From positions 1 to 32,389 of IMG/VR virus record IMGVR_UViG_3300032087_003461: DNA of 32,389 nt, one strand, 5' to 3'. Position numbers and translations under genes: made by a program. The notes below the pieces were generated by a model that had not been told where the DNA came from, made no database searches, and was given only the letters and a program-made list of their open reading frames with translations. The DNA comes from a virus. This document shows, in pieces, positions 19,683 through 27,049 of the stretch (within the stretch, counting starts at the first letter, position 1; every line of letters begins with the position of its first letter).

Positions 19683-20962
19683 TGAAGGCAATACTAAATC
19701 ACAGAATATATTTAGATACCACACCCGAGCTGGAACAGAAGCTCGAAAGGGAGCTTACATATACTCTACCACCCCGTATGCCTATGGATCCACCTATCGT
19801 TATAAAAACTTATAGACGAATTAGACCAGGATTAGTTACCATACCTGGCGGAAGATTGGACTTGATACCATCGGATTATGAAATAATCGATAAAAGAGTA
19901 AAGTCACCAGTGAAACTACCTGAGTTTAAGTTCACTTTACGACCATCACAGAATATGGTTTATGCTGAGGTTAATGATAATGCTATAATAAACGCTTGGG
20001 TTAGTTGGGGAAAGACTTTTACAGGTTTAGCAATCGCAGGAAAACTAAAACAGAAAACACTAGTAGTTACTCACACAACTCCATTAAGAACACAGTGGGA
20101 AAAAGAAGTAGAAAAAGTCTATGGATTTACGCCAGGCAGAATAGGTAGCGGAGTCTTTAACACCGAACCACCTATCGTTATTGGGAATATTCAAAGTTTA
20201 TACCGTAGAATTAAGGAAATAAAACATCTATTTGGAACTATTATTCTTGATGAAATGCATCACGTTAGTAGTCCAACATTTACTAGAATTATAGATGAAA
20301 TGCCCGCAAGATATAAGATAGGACTTACAGGAACACTCGAAAGAAAAGATGGGCGTCATGTGGTTTTCAGAGATTACTTTGGTAGTCATGTTCTCAAACC
20401 ACCAAAGGAAAACTTCATGACACCTACCATTGATATAGTTCCATCAGAAGTAAGATTTTTAGATGGAAAAAGTATGCCGTGGGCAAGTAAAGTAAATCAT
20501 CTTTGCTACAATCAAGATTATGTTCGTAGTGTAAGTATGATAGCGGCAGCCTACGCTGCGCAAGGACACAAGGTACTAGTAGTATCAAACAGAGTATATT
20601 TTCTCAAAGTTTGTGCACAGCTAGTCGGAGACAATGCAGTTCATATCACAGGTGATATGGATTTTGCAGAAAGAGAAGAAACAATTAAACTATTAAAGAA
20701 AGACAAGAATGTTTTATTCGGAACACAGTCAATTTTCTCAGAGGGTATTTCTATCAATGAGTTAAGTTGCCTTGTGTTAGCCACTCCTATCAATAATGAG
20801 CCTTTACTTACTCAGTTGATAGGAAGAATACTAAGAAAACAAGAGGGAAAAATTCAACCAAAAGTCGTAGATATTCATCTCAAAGGTAAAACAGCATCGA
20901 GACAAAACCAGGCTCGTCTCGGGTATTATATGAAACAGGGATATGAGGTAACTCAACTATGA
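19682..20962 (+). CDS. uvsW-like: SF2 DNA helicase, UvsW/T5 D10-like
   Basis: The 426-residue helicase has an RPSQ segment (87-90), motif I AWVSWGKT (105-112, fitting A-x4-G-K-T with unusual Trp residues), motif II DEMH (190-193), motif III TGT (216-218) and motif VI QLIGRILRKQ (about 382-391). Enzymes of this type remodel forks and branched DNA, unwinding R-loops and Holliday junctions in recombination-dependent replication. ATG 19682 overlaps the previous stop by one base. The N-terminal 85 residues probably bind DNA. Confidence 0.93.
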   Translation: MKAILNHRIYLDTTPELEQKLERELTYTLPPRMPMDPPIVIKTYRRIRPGLVTIPGGRLDLIPSDYEIIDKRVKSPVKLPEFKFTLRPSQNMVYAEVNDNAIINAWVSWGKTFTGLAIAGKLKQKTLVVTHTTPLRTQWEKEVEKVYGFTPGRIGSGVFNTEPPIVIGNIQSLYRRIKEIKHLFGTIILDEMHHVSSPTFTRIIDEMPARYKIGLTGTLERKDGRHVVFRDYFGSHVLKPPKENFMTPTIDIVPSEVRFLDGKSMPWASKVNHLCYNQDYVRSVSMIAAAYAAQGHKVLVVSNRVYFLKVCAQLVGDNAVHITGDMDFAEREETIKLLKKDKNVLFGTQSIFSEGISINELSCLVLATPINNEPLLTQLIGRILRKQEGKIQPKVVDIHLKGKTASRQNQARLGYYMKQGYEVTQL

Positions 20963-20979
20963 CCTCGGAAAAATTTTTC

Positions 20980-21008
20980 TTGACAACAATTGACTTTCGT
21001 GTTATAAT
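20980..21008 (+). promoter_or_regulatory. Sigma70-type promoter of the family, upstream of the recombination/nrd unit
   Basis: AAAAATTTTTC precedes TTGACA (20980-20985), a 17-bp spacer and TATAAT (21003-21008). The predicted start is near 21015, so the ATG at 21011 is too close to be on the transcript and translation should begin further down, at 21038. Confidence 0.88.
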
Positions 21009-21037
21009 ATATGTTACTATTTGACTGGGATAAAGTA

Positions 21038-21415
21038 ATGAAAATCAGCAATGGCAATATTAGTCACATCATTGCCATACTTCGTATGATAACTTATAAA
21101 AAGTTACCAACAAATTACTACGATCCAACATATAAATTTCAGAGATATAAGTTTGGGGGTAGTAGTTTCCTTATAAATCCCATCGACTTATTAGAACAAG
21201 GCAGACAGTTTAGTGATAGAGAAGTAGTAGAATATGCAGGTGTCGCATCGTTTCGCTCCTATCACTATTATAATGAAACGAAAGACACCACATTAGACCT
21301 GTTGCACTGCCAAGTGTCACAGGGTATTATTAACAGCAACAGACTGCTCGATATTAAGGCGAATCGTATTCACTTTATGTTCGAGGAGACACAGGAGAAT
21401 AAAAATGGCAATTAA
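21038..21415 (+). CDS. Hypothetical protein, 125 aa, upstream of the SSB gene
   Basis: The start is set at ATG 21038 because ATG 21011 precedes the predicted transcription start at about 21015. The protein begins MKISNGNISHIIAILRMITY and is basic and aromatic, with several helices. It overlaps the SSB gene by 11 nt. In T4-like phages helicase loaders and late-transcription factors are encoded beside gp32, but no such family can be recognised here. Function unknown. Confidence 0.65.
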   Translation: MKISNGNISHIIAILRMITYKKLPTNYYDPTYKFQRYKFGGSSFLINPIDLLEQGRQFSDREVVEYAGVASFRSYHYYNETKDTTLDLLHCQVSQGIINSNRLLDIKANRIHFMFEETQENKNGN

Positions 21416-22043
21416 ATTTAATCAGAGCAAAGGTTCAGCTCAAAAAGAAAAAATAGAATCATATGTCTATACAGGCAAAGAAAATCATCATGTAAGATTA
21501 GTTGGTGATTTACTACCTAGATATTTATACTGGGTAAAAGGTGAAAATAATAAGAATCTACCTCTTGAGTGTTTAGCTTTCGATAGAAACACAGAAACAT
21601 TCAACAACAAAGAAGTAGACCATGTGCCTTCTTACTATCCAGATCAAAAATGTGCTTGGTCTTATGCTATTCAGTGTATTGACTACAGTGGAAGCGAACC
21701 AAGTATCAAAATCTTTAATCTAAAGAGAAAGTTGTTTGACCAAATAATGACTGCTTCTGAAGATTTAGGAGACCCAACTGATACGGAAACAGGGTGGGAC
21801 GTTTATTTCAAAAGAATTAAAACAGGCCCTCAAGTATTTAATGTGGAGTACCAGTTACAAGCATTGAAATGTAAACCAAGAGCACTCGATGAGAGTGAGC
21901 AGGAGCTTATTGCAAATCTAAAGTCAATGGACGATGTTCTTCCAAGACCTACAGCTGATGCGCAGTTAGAGCTTCTAAAAAGAATAACTGAAGAAGGAGG
22001 CTCAGTTGATGAAAGTATTTCATCAGAGTTTGATGTAGAATAA
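21405..22043 (+). CDS. gp32-like: Single-stranded DNA-binding protein, gp32-like
   Basis: The 212-residue protein carries the gp32-type core: VRLVGDLLPRYLYW, then LPLECLAFDRNTETF, a Cys-containing zinc-like stretch (DQKCAWSYAIQCIDY), and a long acidic C-terminus (SVDESISSEFDVE) that in SSBs recruits partners. It coats single strands in replication and recombination. AGGAG lies before the ATG. It is followed by peroxiredoxin and then the gp47/gp46 genes. Confidence 0.82.
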   Translation: MAIKFNQSKGSAQKEKIESYVYTGKENHHVRLVGDLLPRYLYWVKGENNKNLPLECLAFDRNTETFNNKEVDHVPSYYPDQKCAWSYAIQCIDYSGSEPSIKIFNLKRKLFDQIMTASEDLGDPTDTETGWDVYFKRIKTGPQVFNVEYQLQALKCKPRALDESEQELIANLKSMDDVLPRPTADAQLELLKRITEEGGSVDESISSEFDVE

Positions 22044-22564
22044 TGATTGGAGTAGGAGAAAAGTTTCCGCCTTTTAGATTAAAAGGTGTGAATGAAAATA
22101 ATGAAATCGTAGAAGTTTCTGTTACAGAAAACTATGAACCATTGAAGCATGACTACACCGTAGTTTATTTCTATCCAAAAGATTTTACTTTTATCTGTCC
22201 TACAGAAATTGCAGGTATGGATTTATTAGTAAATAGAGCCAATGTAATCGGTATTAGTGGCGATAATGAGTTTTGTAAGTTAGCTTGGAAAAAAGATAAC
22301 GAACTTATTTCAAATATAAAACACCCTCTTGCTTGTGATGGCATGTTAAAATTGTCTTCACAACTAGGAATAGTAAATGAGTTTGAAGGTGTTTGCTACA
22401 GAGCAACATACATTATAGATAAAGAGTCCGTTATACAACATGTAAGTATAAATGCACTTGACACAGGCAGAAATGCAAATGAAGTTTATCGAACTTTACG
22501 AGCAATTCAAGCAGGTGGACTAACAGGTTGTGAATGGCAACCAGGAGATGACTTCGTAGCATGA
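22043..22564 (+). CDS. ahpC-like: 2-Cys peroxiredoxin (AhpC type)
   Basis: The 173-residue protein has the thioredoxin fold with YFYPKDFTFICPTE, in which C52 is the peroxidatic Cys, and the resolving Cys C163 in LTGCEWQPG, typical of AhpC/Prx1 enzymes. It reduces hydrogen peroxide and organic peroxides, using thiols as reductant. A phage copy is an auxiliary metabolic gene that could protect phage DNA synthesis or ribonucleotide reductase from oxidative stress. It sits between SSB and the recombination nuclease, with overlaps at both ends (TAATG, ATGA). Confidence 0.93.
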   Translation: MIGVGEKFPPFRLKGVNENNEIVEVSVTENYEPLKHDYTVVYFYPKDFTFICPTEIAGMDLLVNRANVIGISGDNEFCKLAWKKDNELISNIKHPLACDGMLKLSSQLGIVNEFEGVCYRATYIIDKESVIQHVSINALDTGRNANEVYRTLRAIQAGGLTGCEWQPGDDFVA

Positions 22565-23511
22565 TACTGTTTACCGCAGATTGGCACATTAAATTAGGCC
22601 AAAAGAATGTTCCTCTACCGTGGGCTTGCTCACGGTATGAACTCTTCTTTCAGCAGTTGAAAGAGTTAGAGCCTAAGATAGATTTGCATATTATTGGTGG
22701 TGATCTTTTTGATCGTATGCCTTCAATGGACGAACTTACTCTATACTTTGATTTTGTAAAAGGTGTAGGAGTAAAAACAATCATATTTGATGGTAACCAT
22801 GAAGCTACTCGAAAAAATAAAACATTCTTTGATAATCTTATCAGAGTAACGAATGAATTAAATCCTTTAGTAGAAGTAATAACTGAAACATATTACGGAA
22901 CTACTGGAACAATGGAATGGGCAATTCTTCCCTATGCAGATTTGCATAAAAAGAATAGTATAGAAAAAATAGATGCAGAACATTTATTTACTCATGTTCG
23001 TGGTGAGATACCACCTCATGTAGTACCTGAAGTCGATTTAACTCGATTTGATAAATTCAGAACAGTTTTTGCAGGAGATTTACATGCTCACGAGAATACT
23101 CAACGAAACATTGTATATCCTGGCAGTCCAATGACTACAAGTTTTCATCGTAATGAAGTAAAAACAGGTTACTTACTTATTGATGATAATTTCAATTGGA
23201 CATGGCATGAATTTAACTTACCTCAGTTAATTCGTAAAACAGTAGATGATCCAGATGAAATGGTGCAGACAGAATGGCATCATACAATCTATGAAATAGA
23301 AGGAGATGTTCAAGATTTAGCAAAAGTAAAAAACTCAGAGTTGCTAGATAAAAAAGTTGTAAAACGAGAAACAGAAGCAACACTTGATCTTGAAAATCTT
23401 ACAATGGAAGAAGAATTAGTAAAGTATCTAACAGAGATACTAAAAATAGAGAAAACAGATAATATAGTGAGAGTATTTAATGATTATTCTAAAAACTTTA
23501 GCATGGAGTAA
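22561..23511 (+). CDS. gp47/sbcD-like: Recombination endonuclease subunit, gp47/SbcD/Mre11-like
   Basis: The 316-residue metallophosphoesterase has the five motifs of Mre11: DWH (D7, H9), GGDLFDR (D48), GNHE (N79, H80) and AGDLHAHEN (about 173-181). It cuts DNA ends and hairpins with the ATPase encoded next. In T4 and T5 the equivalents (gp46/47, D12/D13) process ends for recombination and degrade host DNA. It overlaps the next gene by 32 nt. Confidence 0.94.
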   Translation: MILFTADWHIKLGQKNVPLPWACSRYELFFQQLKELEPKIDLHIIGGDLFDRMPSMDELTLYFDFVKGVGVKTIIFDGNHEATRKNKTFFDNLIRVTNELNPLVEVITETYYGTTGTMEWAILPYADLHKKNSIEKIDAEHLFTHVRGEIPPHVVPEVDLTRFDKFRTVFAGDLHAHENTQRNIVYPGSPMTTSFHRNEVKTGYLLIDDNFNWTWHEFNLPQLIRKTVDDPDEMVQTEWHHTIYEIEGDVQDLAKVKNSELLDKKVVKRETEATLDLENLTMEEELVKYLTEILKIEKTDNIVRVFNDYSKNFSME

Positions 23512-25255
23512 TTGCTTCTCGTATGGAGAGGGAAATGAAATTGACTTGTCCAAAGCCACCCTCACACAGCTTGTGGGAACGAATGGTGTTGGTAAAAGTT
23601 CTATTCCTCTTATACTCGAAGAAGTATTATTCAACAAAAATAGTAAAAATATTAAGAAAGCAGATATCGCCAATCGATATGTTAATAAGGGTTATGATAT
23701 TAGTTTGGATTTTTCTATCGATAGCGATAATTATGTTATTGCAGTTAGTCGTAGGACAAATCTAAAATGTAAATTAACAAAAAACGGAGAAGATATTTCT
23801 TCTCATACTGCTACAAATACTTATAAAACATTGGGAGAAGTTTTAGGTATTGACTTCAAAACGTTTACACAGCTAGTATATCAAAACACAAACGCAAGTT
23901 TACAGTTTTTGACTGCAACTGACACTAATCGTAAGAAGTTCTTAATTGACTTACTCAAGCTAGATGATTATGTAAAATACTTTGAAATATTTAAAGAAGC
24001 AGTAAGACAAGATTCTTTAAGTGTTTCACGACTAGAATCAAAAATTGACACTATTGAAAAATGGTTAAATGATAATAAATTGGAAGATACATCTCTATTA
24101 TCAAAGTTGGATTTACCATTTCACTCGGAAGAAGACGAGAAGACTTTACGTTCTTTACAAATAGAATTTGAAAATATCAGTGATAAAAACAAAAAAATTT
24201 CAAGAAATAATTATTTGAAAGAACAACTGAAATCCATAAAAGTTGAGAAGATTGATGGGCAGATAGAAGATTATGATGATCTCCAATCCCAGCTGGGTCA
24301 GTGGCGTGCAGAAGCAAACAAGAGAGTATTCTCTGGTACAGACGAAGAAGTATGCCCTACATGTTTACAGAAAGTGGACACAAAGTTAATAGAAGATATA
24401 CAAACTAAACAAGAGAAGGAGAAGCAAAATGCTTCAGAGAAAGTTCGAGAACTACTTGAACAAATCGAAAACATTAAGAGTAATAATTCGAAGATTTACG
24501 CAGCACAGGAAACTCAGAGAAATTTTGAAGAAGTCTATAGAAATATTGACCAAGAACTTCCAACTGAGTTACTTTCAGAAAAGGACTTATCGGAGAAAAT
24601 ATCCGCCCTTAAAACGACAATCGCTGAGTCAAGAGAGAAACTTGAAGAAATAATCGAAGAAAATAATCGTAGAGAAAGACACAATACACGAATAGGTATT
24701 ATACAAGAACAGACAGATGAATTTGCAAAAGAACTAGAAGAAGTTTCAGGGCAACTTTTTGAGAAAGAAGATAATCTACAGATACTTGAACTACTCAAGA
24801 AGGCATTTAGTACCAATGGTTTACTTGCCTACAAGATTGAGAATATGGTGAAGAATCTGGAAGAAATGACAAATCACTATCTTGCAGAGTTTAGTGATGG
24901 TCGATTTGCTCTGAACTTCGTCATACAGAGCGATAAGTTGAATGTTGAAGTATCTGACAATGGAAACATTATTGATATTACAGCACTCTCATCTGGTGAG
25001 TTGGCAAGAGTAAATATTGCAACACTAGTCGCAATACGACGACTTATGAGTAGTATATCATCATCAAGAATTAATGTACTCTTTCTTGATGAAGTTAATC
25101 AGGCGTTAGATGAACAAGGAAAAGAAAAAGTAGTAGAAGTTTTACTAAAAGAAGATGATCTAAATACATACCTTGTATCACACGGTTGGACACACCCTCT
25201 ACTCGAGAAGATAGAGATAATTAAGGAGAATAATATATCATGTTTAAGTTCATAA
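23480..25255 (+). CDS. gp46/sbcC-like: Recombination endonuclease subunit, gp46/SbcC/Rad50-like ATPase
   Basis: The 591-residue SMC-like ATPase has Walker A GTNGVGKS (33-40), two coiled-coil arms (about 165-455) joined by a zinc hook CPTC (C292, C295), the ABC signature LSSGE (503-507), Walker B VLFLDE (533-538) and an H-loop in SHGW. It dimerises with its hook and drives the gp47-like nuclease. Cysteine placement implies an intact hook. It contains copy 2 of a 17-nt repeat. ATG 23480 lies within the gp47-like gene. Confidence 0.95.
   Translation: MIILKTLAWSNCFSYGEGNEIDLSKATLTQLVGTNGVGKSSIPLILEEVLFNKNSKNIKKADIANRYVNKGYDISLDFSIDSDNYVIAVSRRTNLKCKLTKNGEDISSHTATNTYKTLGEVLGIDFKTFTQLVYQNTNASLQFLTATDTNRKKFLIDLLKLDDYVKYFEIFKEAVRQDSLSVSRLESKIDTIEKWLNDNKLEDTSLLSKLDLPFHSEEDEKTLRSLQIEFENISDKNKKISRNNYLKEQLKSIKVEKIDGQIEDYDDLQSQLGQWRAEANKRVFSGTDEEVCPTCLQKVDTKLIEDIQTKQEKEKQNASEKVRELLEQIENIKSNNSKIYAAQETQRNFEEVYRNIDQELPTELLSEKDLSEKISALKTTIAESREKLEEIIEENNRRERHNTRIGIIQEQTDEFAKELEEVSGQLFEKEDNLQILELLKKAFSTNGLLAYKIENMVKNLEEMTNHYLAEFSDGRFALNFVIQSDKLNVEVSDNGNIIDITALSSGELARVNIATLVAIRRLMSSISSSRINVLFLDEVNQALDEQGKEKVVEVLLKEDDLNTYLVSHGWTHPLLEKIEIIKENNISCLSS
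24282..24298. repeat. 17-nt repeat with palindromic core, copy 2
   Basis: TCCAATCCCAGCTGGGT, identical to 2857-2873, read in the same frame as QSQLG in the coiled-coil arm before the zinc hook. Confidence 0.75.
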
Positions 25256-25359
25256 CAAAGTGGTGGAATATCATCACAGGAAAAGATAAAAACAGAGACG
25301 GTCAAGTTGATATAAAAGATCACATGATCGAAGCAAAACAAAAAAGCAAAAGAAGATGA
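25240..25359 (+). CDS. 39-aa mini-protein with an EF-hand-like loop
   Basis: An open frame from ATG 25240 (AAGGAG 12 nt upstream) to TGA 25359 encodes MFKFITKWWNIITG, then DKNRDGQVDIKD (residues 16-27), then a basic helix. The 12-residue stretch fits an EF-hand calcium loop: D1, N3, D5, G6, V8 and an acidic residue at 12 (Asp rather than Glu). The N-terminus is amphipathic and aromatic. Calcium binding is suggested, not shown. The stop overlaps the glutaredoxin ATG. Confidence 0.65.
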   Translation: MFKFITKWWNIITGKDKNRDGQVDIKDHMIEAKQKSKRR

Positions 25360-25577
25360 ATATAGAAATTTACAGCATACCTAACTGTCCATTTTGTACA
25401 AAAGCAAAAGCACTTGCAGAAATGAAAGGTGCAAATGTAGATTACAAAATGATGAACGAAGATTATACTTTTGATGATGTGAGAAAGCTATTTCCACACG
25501 CAAGAACCTTTCCTCAGATTATAGTTGATGGAGAGTACGTAGGAGGCTACACAGAGTTAGAAGCAAAAATAGGGTGA
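25356..25577 (+). CDS. grx-like: Glutaredoxin
   Basis: The 73-residue protein has the dithiol active site CPFC (C11, C14), a cis-Pro motif TFPQI and GGYTEL, in the short glutaredoxin/NrdH-like layout. It donates electrons to ribonucleotide reductase, encoded 1.5 kb downstream, and perhaps to the peroxiredoxin. It overlaps the genes on both sides by ATGA and GTGA. Confidence 0.93.
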   Translation: MNIEIYSIPNCPFCTKAKALAEMKGANVDYKMMNEDYTFDDVRKLFPHARTFPQIIVDGEYVGGYTELEAKIG

Positions 25578-25762
25578 GGCAGTTAGAATTTAATTTTAAA
25601 CCAAGAGATGCCACTCCCGAAGAACACAGGAAGTGGATTGAAGAAGAATTAATACCATTAGGTGAGAAACAATTACCTTTTATAGCATTTATGGCAGTAT
25701 TGCAAGTAGCTACAGTCGGTTTTATGTTACTCGGCTTTTGGATAATCGGAAAAAATATATGA
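25574..25762 (+). CDS. Small membrane protein, 62 aa
   Basis: GTG 25574 overlaps the glutaredoxin stop. A charged N-terminal half (residues 1-33) precedes one hydrophobic span (about 36-58). Function unknown; the stop overlaps the next start. Confidence 0.6.
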   Translation: MRQLEFNFKPRDATPEEHRKWIEEELIPLGEKQLPFIAFMAVLQVATVGFMLLGFWIIGKNI

Positions 25763-26247
25763 GTTCAAGAAGTAAAGGCAGATATGCCGAATTAAAAGTA
25801 GCAAAAATATTAAGTGATTTTACAGGACACAAGTTTATACAAACACCTGGGTCTGGTAGTGGTAAAATAAAAGGCGACTTGTATTTAGAGGATCAAGAGA
25901 ATGTATTCACTATTGAAGTCAAGTTTTATAAAGATATGGCACTGAATCACAAAATGTTTACACAGAAAAATAACAACATAGTCCAATGGTGGACTAAATT
26001 ATGCCGACAATCTAGTGAGATGGAACAAGAACCTCTTTTAATATTTAAAGAGAATCATTCAAAACAGTATGTCGGAACAGAACGAAAGCCGCAAAATACA
26101 GATCAGTATATGTATGTAGCATGGTTAAACCTTTACATATTACTACTCGATCATTGGCTAGAAAAAGAACAGACGGGATTTACAAATGGCGATACAATTT
26201 ACAGACCATGGGAAGCCGATACCGAACGGCAATCTATTAGTAGTTGA
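25759..26247 (+). CDS. PD-(D/E)XK nuclease, Holliday-junction-resolvase-like
   Basis: The 162-residue protein begins SRSKGRYAELKVAKIL, then PGSGSGKIKGDL and FTIEVKFYKD. E11, D40, E53 and K55 fit the archaeal Hjc-like PD-(D/E)XK core, with a Gly/Ser loop before the first Asp. A role in junction resolution or DNA-end processing suits its place among recombination genes. ATG 25759 overlaps the previous stop (ATGA); a TTG at 25738 is less likely. The 60-residue C-terminal part is not recognised. Confidence 0.75.
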   Translation: MSSRSKGRYAELKVAKILSDFTGHKFIQTPGSGSGKIKGDLYLEDQENVFTIEVKFYKDMALNHKMFTQKNNNIVQWWTKLCRQSSEMEQEPLLIFKENHSKQYVGTERKPQNTDQYMYVAWLNLYILLLDHWLEKEQTGFTNGDTIYRPWEADTERQSISS

Positions 26248-27049
26248 TGGACTCAACATTGCTTTTAGATGGAAGCACGCAGGTAATTTAGCTTTCTGTG
26301 AAGAATACATACGAACAATAAAATCACTCGCAAAGTCTTATGACTGTGGTGAGATAGTTGTGCTTGGCGATGGAGGAAGTGATTATAGAAAAGAACTTTA
26401 TCCAGAGTACAAGGCAAATCGTAAAGAAAGATTTGCAGAGCAAACAAAAGAGGAAGAAGAACTCTTTTTAGAGTTCATAACTGAACTCGAGCATACAATG
26501 AAAACTTTACGAGAAAGAGAAAATATACTTACTCTCAAGTATAAAGGAGTAGAGGCAGATGATATTGCTGCTTTTATTTGTGAAAATAGAGAGAATATGG
26601 GACTGAACCATATTTGGTTGATTTCTTCAGATAAAGATTGGGATTTACTGATAGATGAGAATATATCACGATTCTCAACAGTAACGAGAAAAGAAACAAC
26701 CCTTGATAACTGGGACGAGCATTATGACTTTGATCCAGAGCAGTACATTACTTTTAAGTGTCTGACTGGAGATAAAGGAGATAACGTTCCTGGTGTCAAT
26801 GGAGTTGGACCAAAGAGAGCAGTAACATTAATGCAGAACATGGGAGACATATTTGATATAGCAAATGCCTTACCTATTCATGGAAAATATAAATATATTG
26901 AAAGCCTGAATGAGTTTGGAAGTGATCAGTTATTATTGAATGTGGAACTTATGGATTTAAAATTAGACCCTGTTGCACATATCGGACAAGAGAATGCACG
27001 AGAAATATTAGAAAAGGTGGAAAATTATGTCAGTGAAGATAGATTATAG
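26186..27049 (+). CDS. 5'-3' exonuclease/flap endonuclease (T5 D15, T4 RNase H type)
   Basis: The 287-residue protein carries the FEN family acidic clusters: LLVVDGLNIAF (D21), YPEYKANRKERF, GVEADDIAAF, SSDKDWDLL and TGDKGDNVPGVNGVGPKRA, the last being the helix-3-turn-helix DNA-binding motif. It removes RNA primers and 5' flaps during lagging-strand synthesis. The start gives a 62-nt overlap with the previous gene, larger than usual, so a later start cannot be excluded, but the motifs are unaffected. Confidence 0.92.
   Translation: MAIQFTDHGKPIPNGNLLVVDGLNIAFRWKHAGNLAFCEEYIRTIKSLAKSYDCGEIVVLGDGGSDYRKELYPEYKANRKERFAEQTKEEEELFLEFITELEHTMKTLRERENILTLKYKGVEADDIAAFICENRENMGLNHIWLISSDKDWDLLIDENISRFSTVTRKETTLDNWDEHYDFDPEQYITFKCLTGDKGDNVPGVNGVGPKRAVTLMQNMGDIFDIANALPIHGKYKYIESLNEFGSDQLLLNVELMDLKLDPVAHIGQENAREILEKVENYVSEDRL

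Noticed and set aside
19986-20017. Broken Walker A in the SF2 helicase because of AWVSWGKT
   Set aside because: It still fits A-x4-G-K-T, and motifs II, III and VI are intact, so there is no reason to call it inactive.
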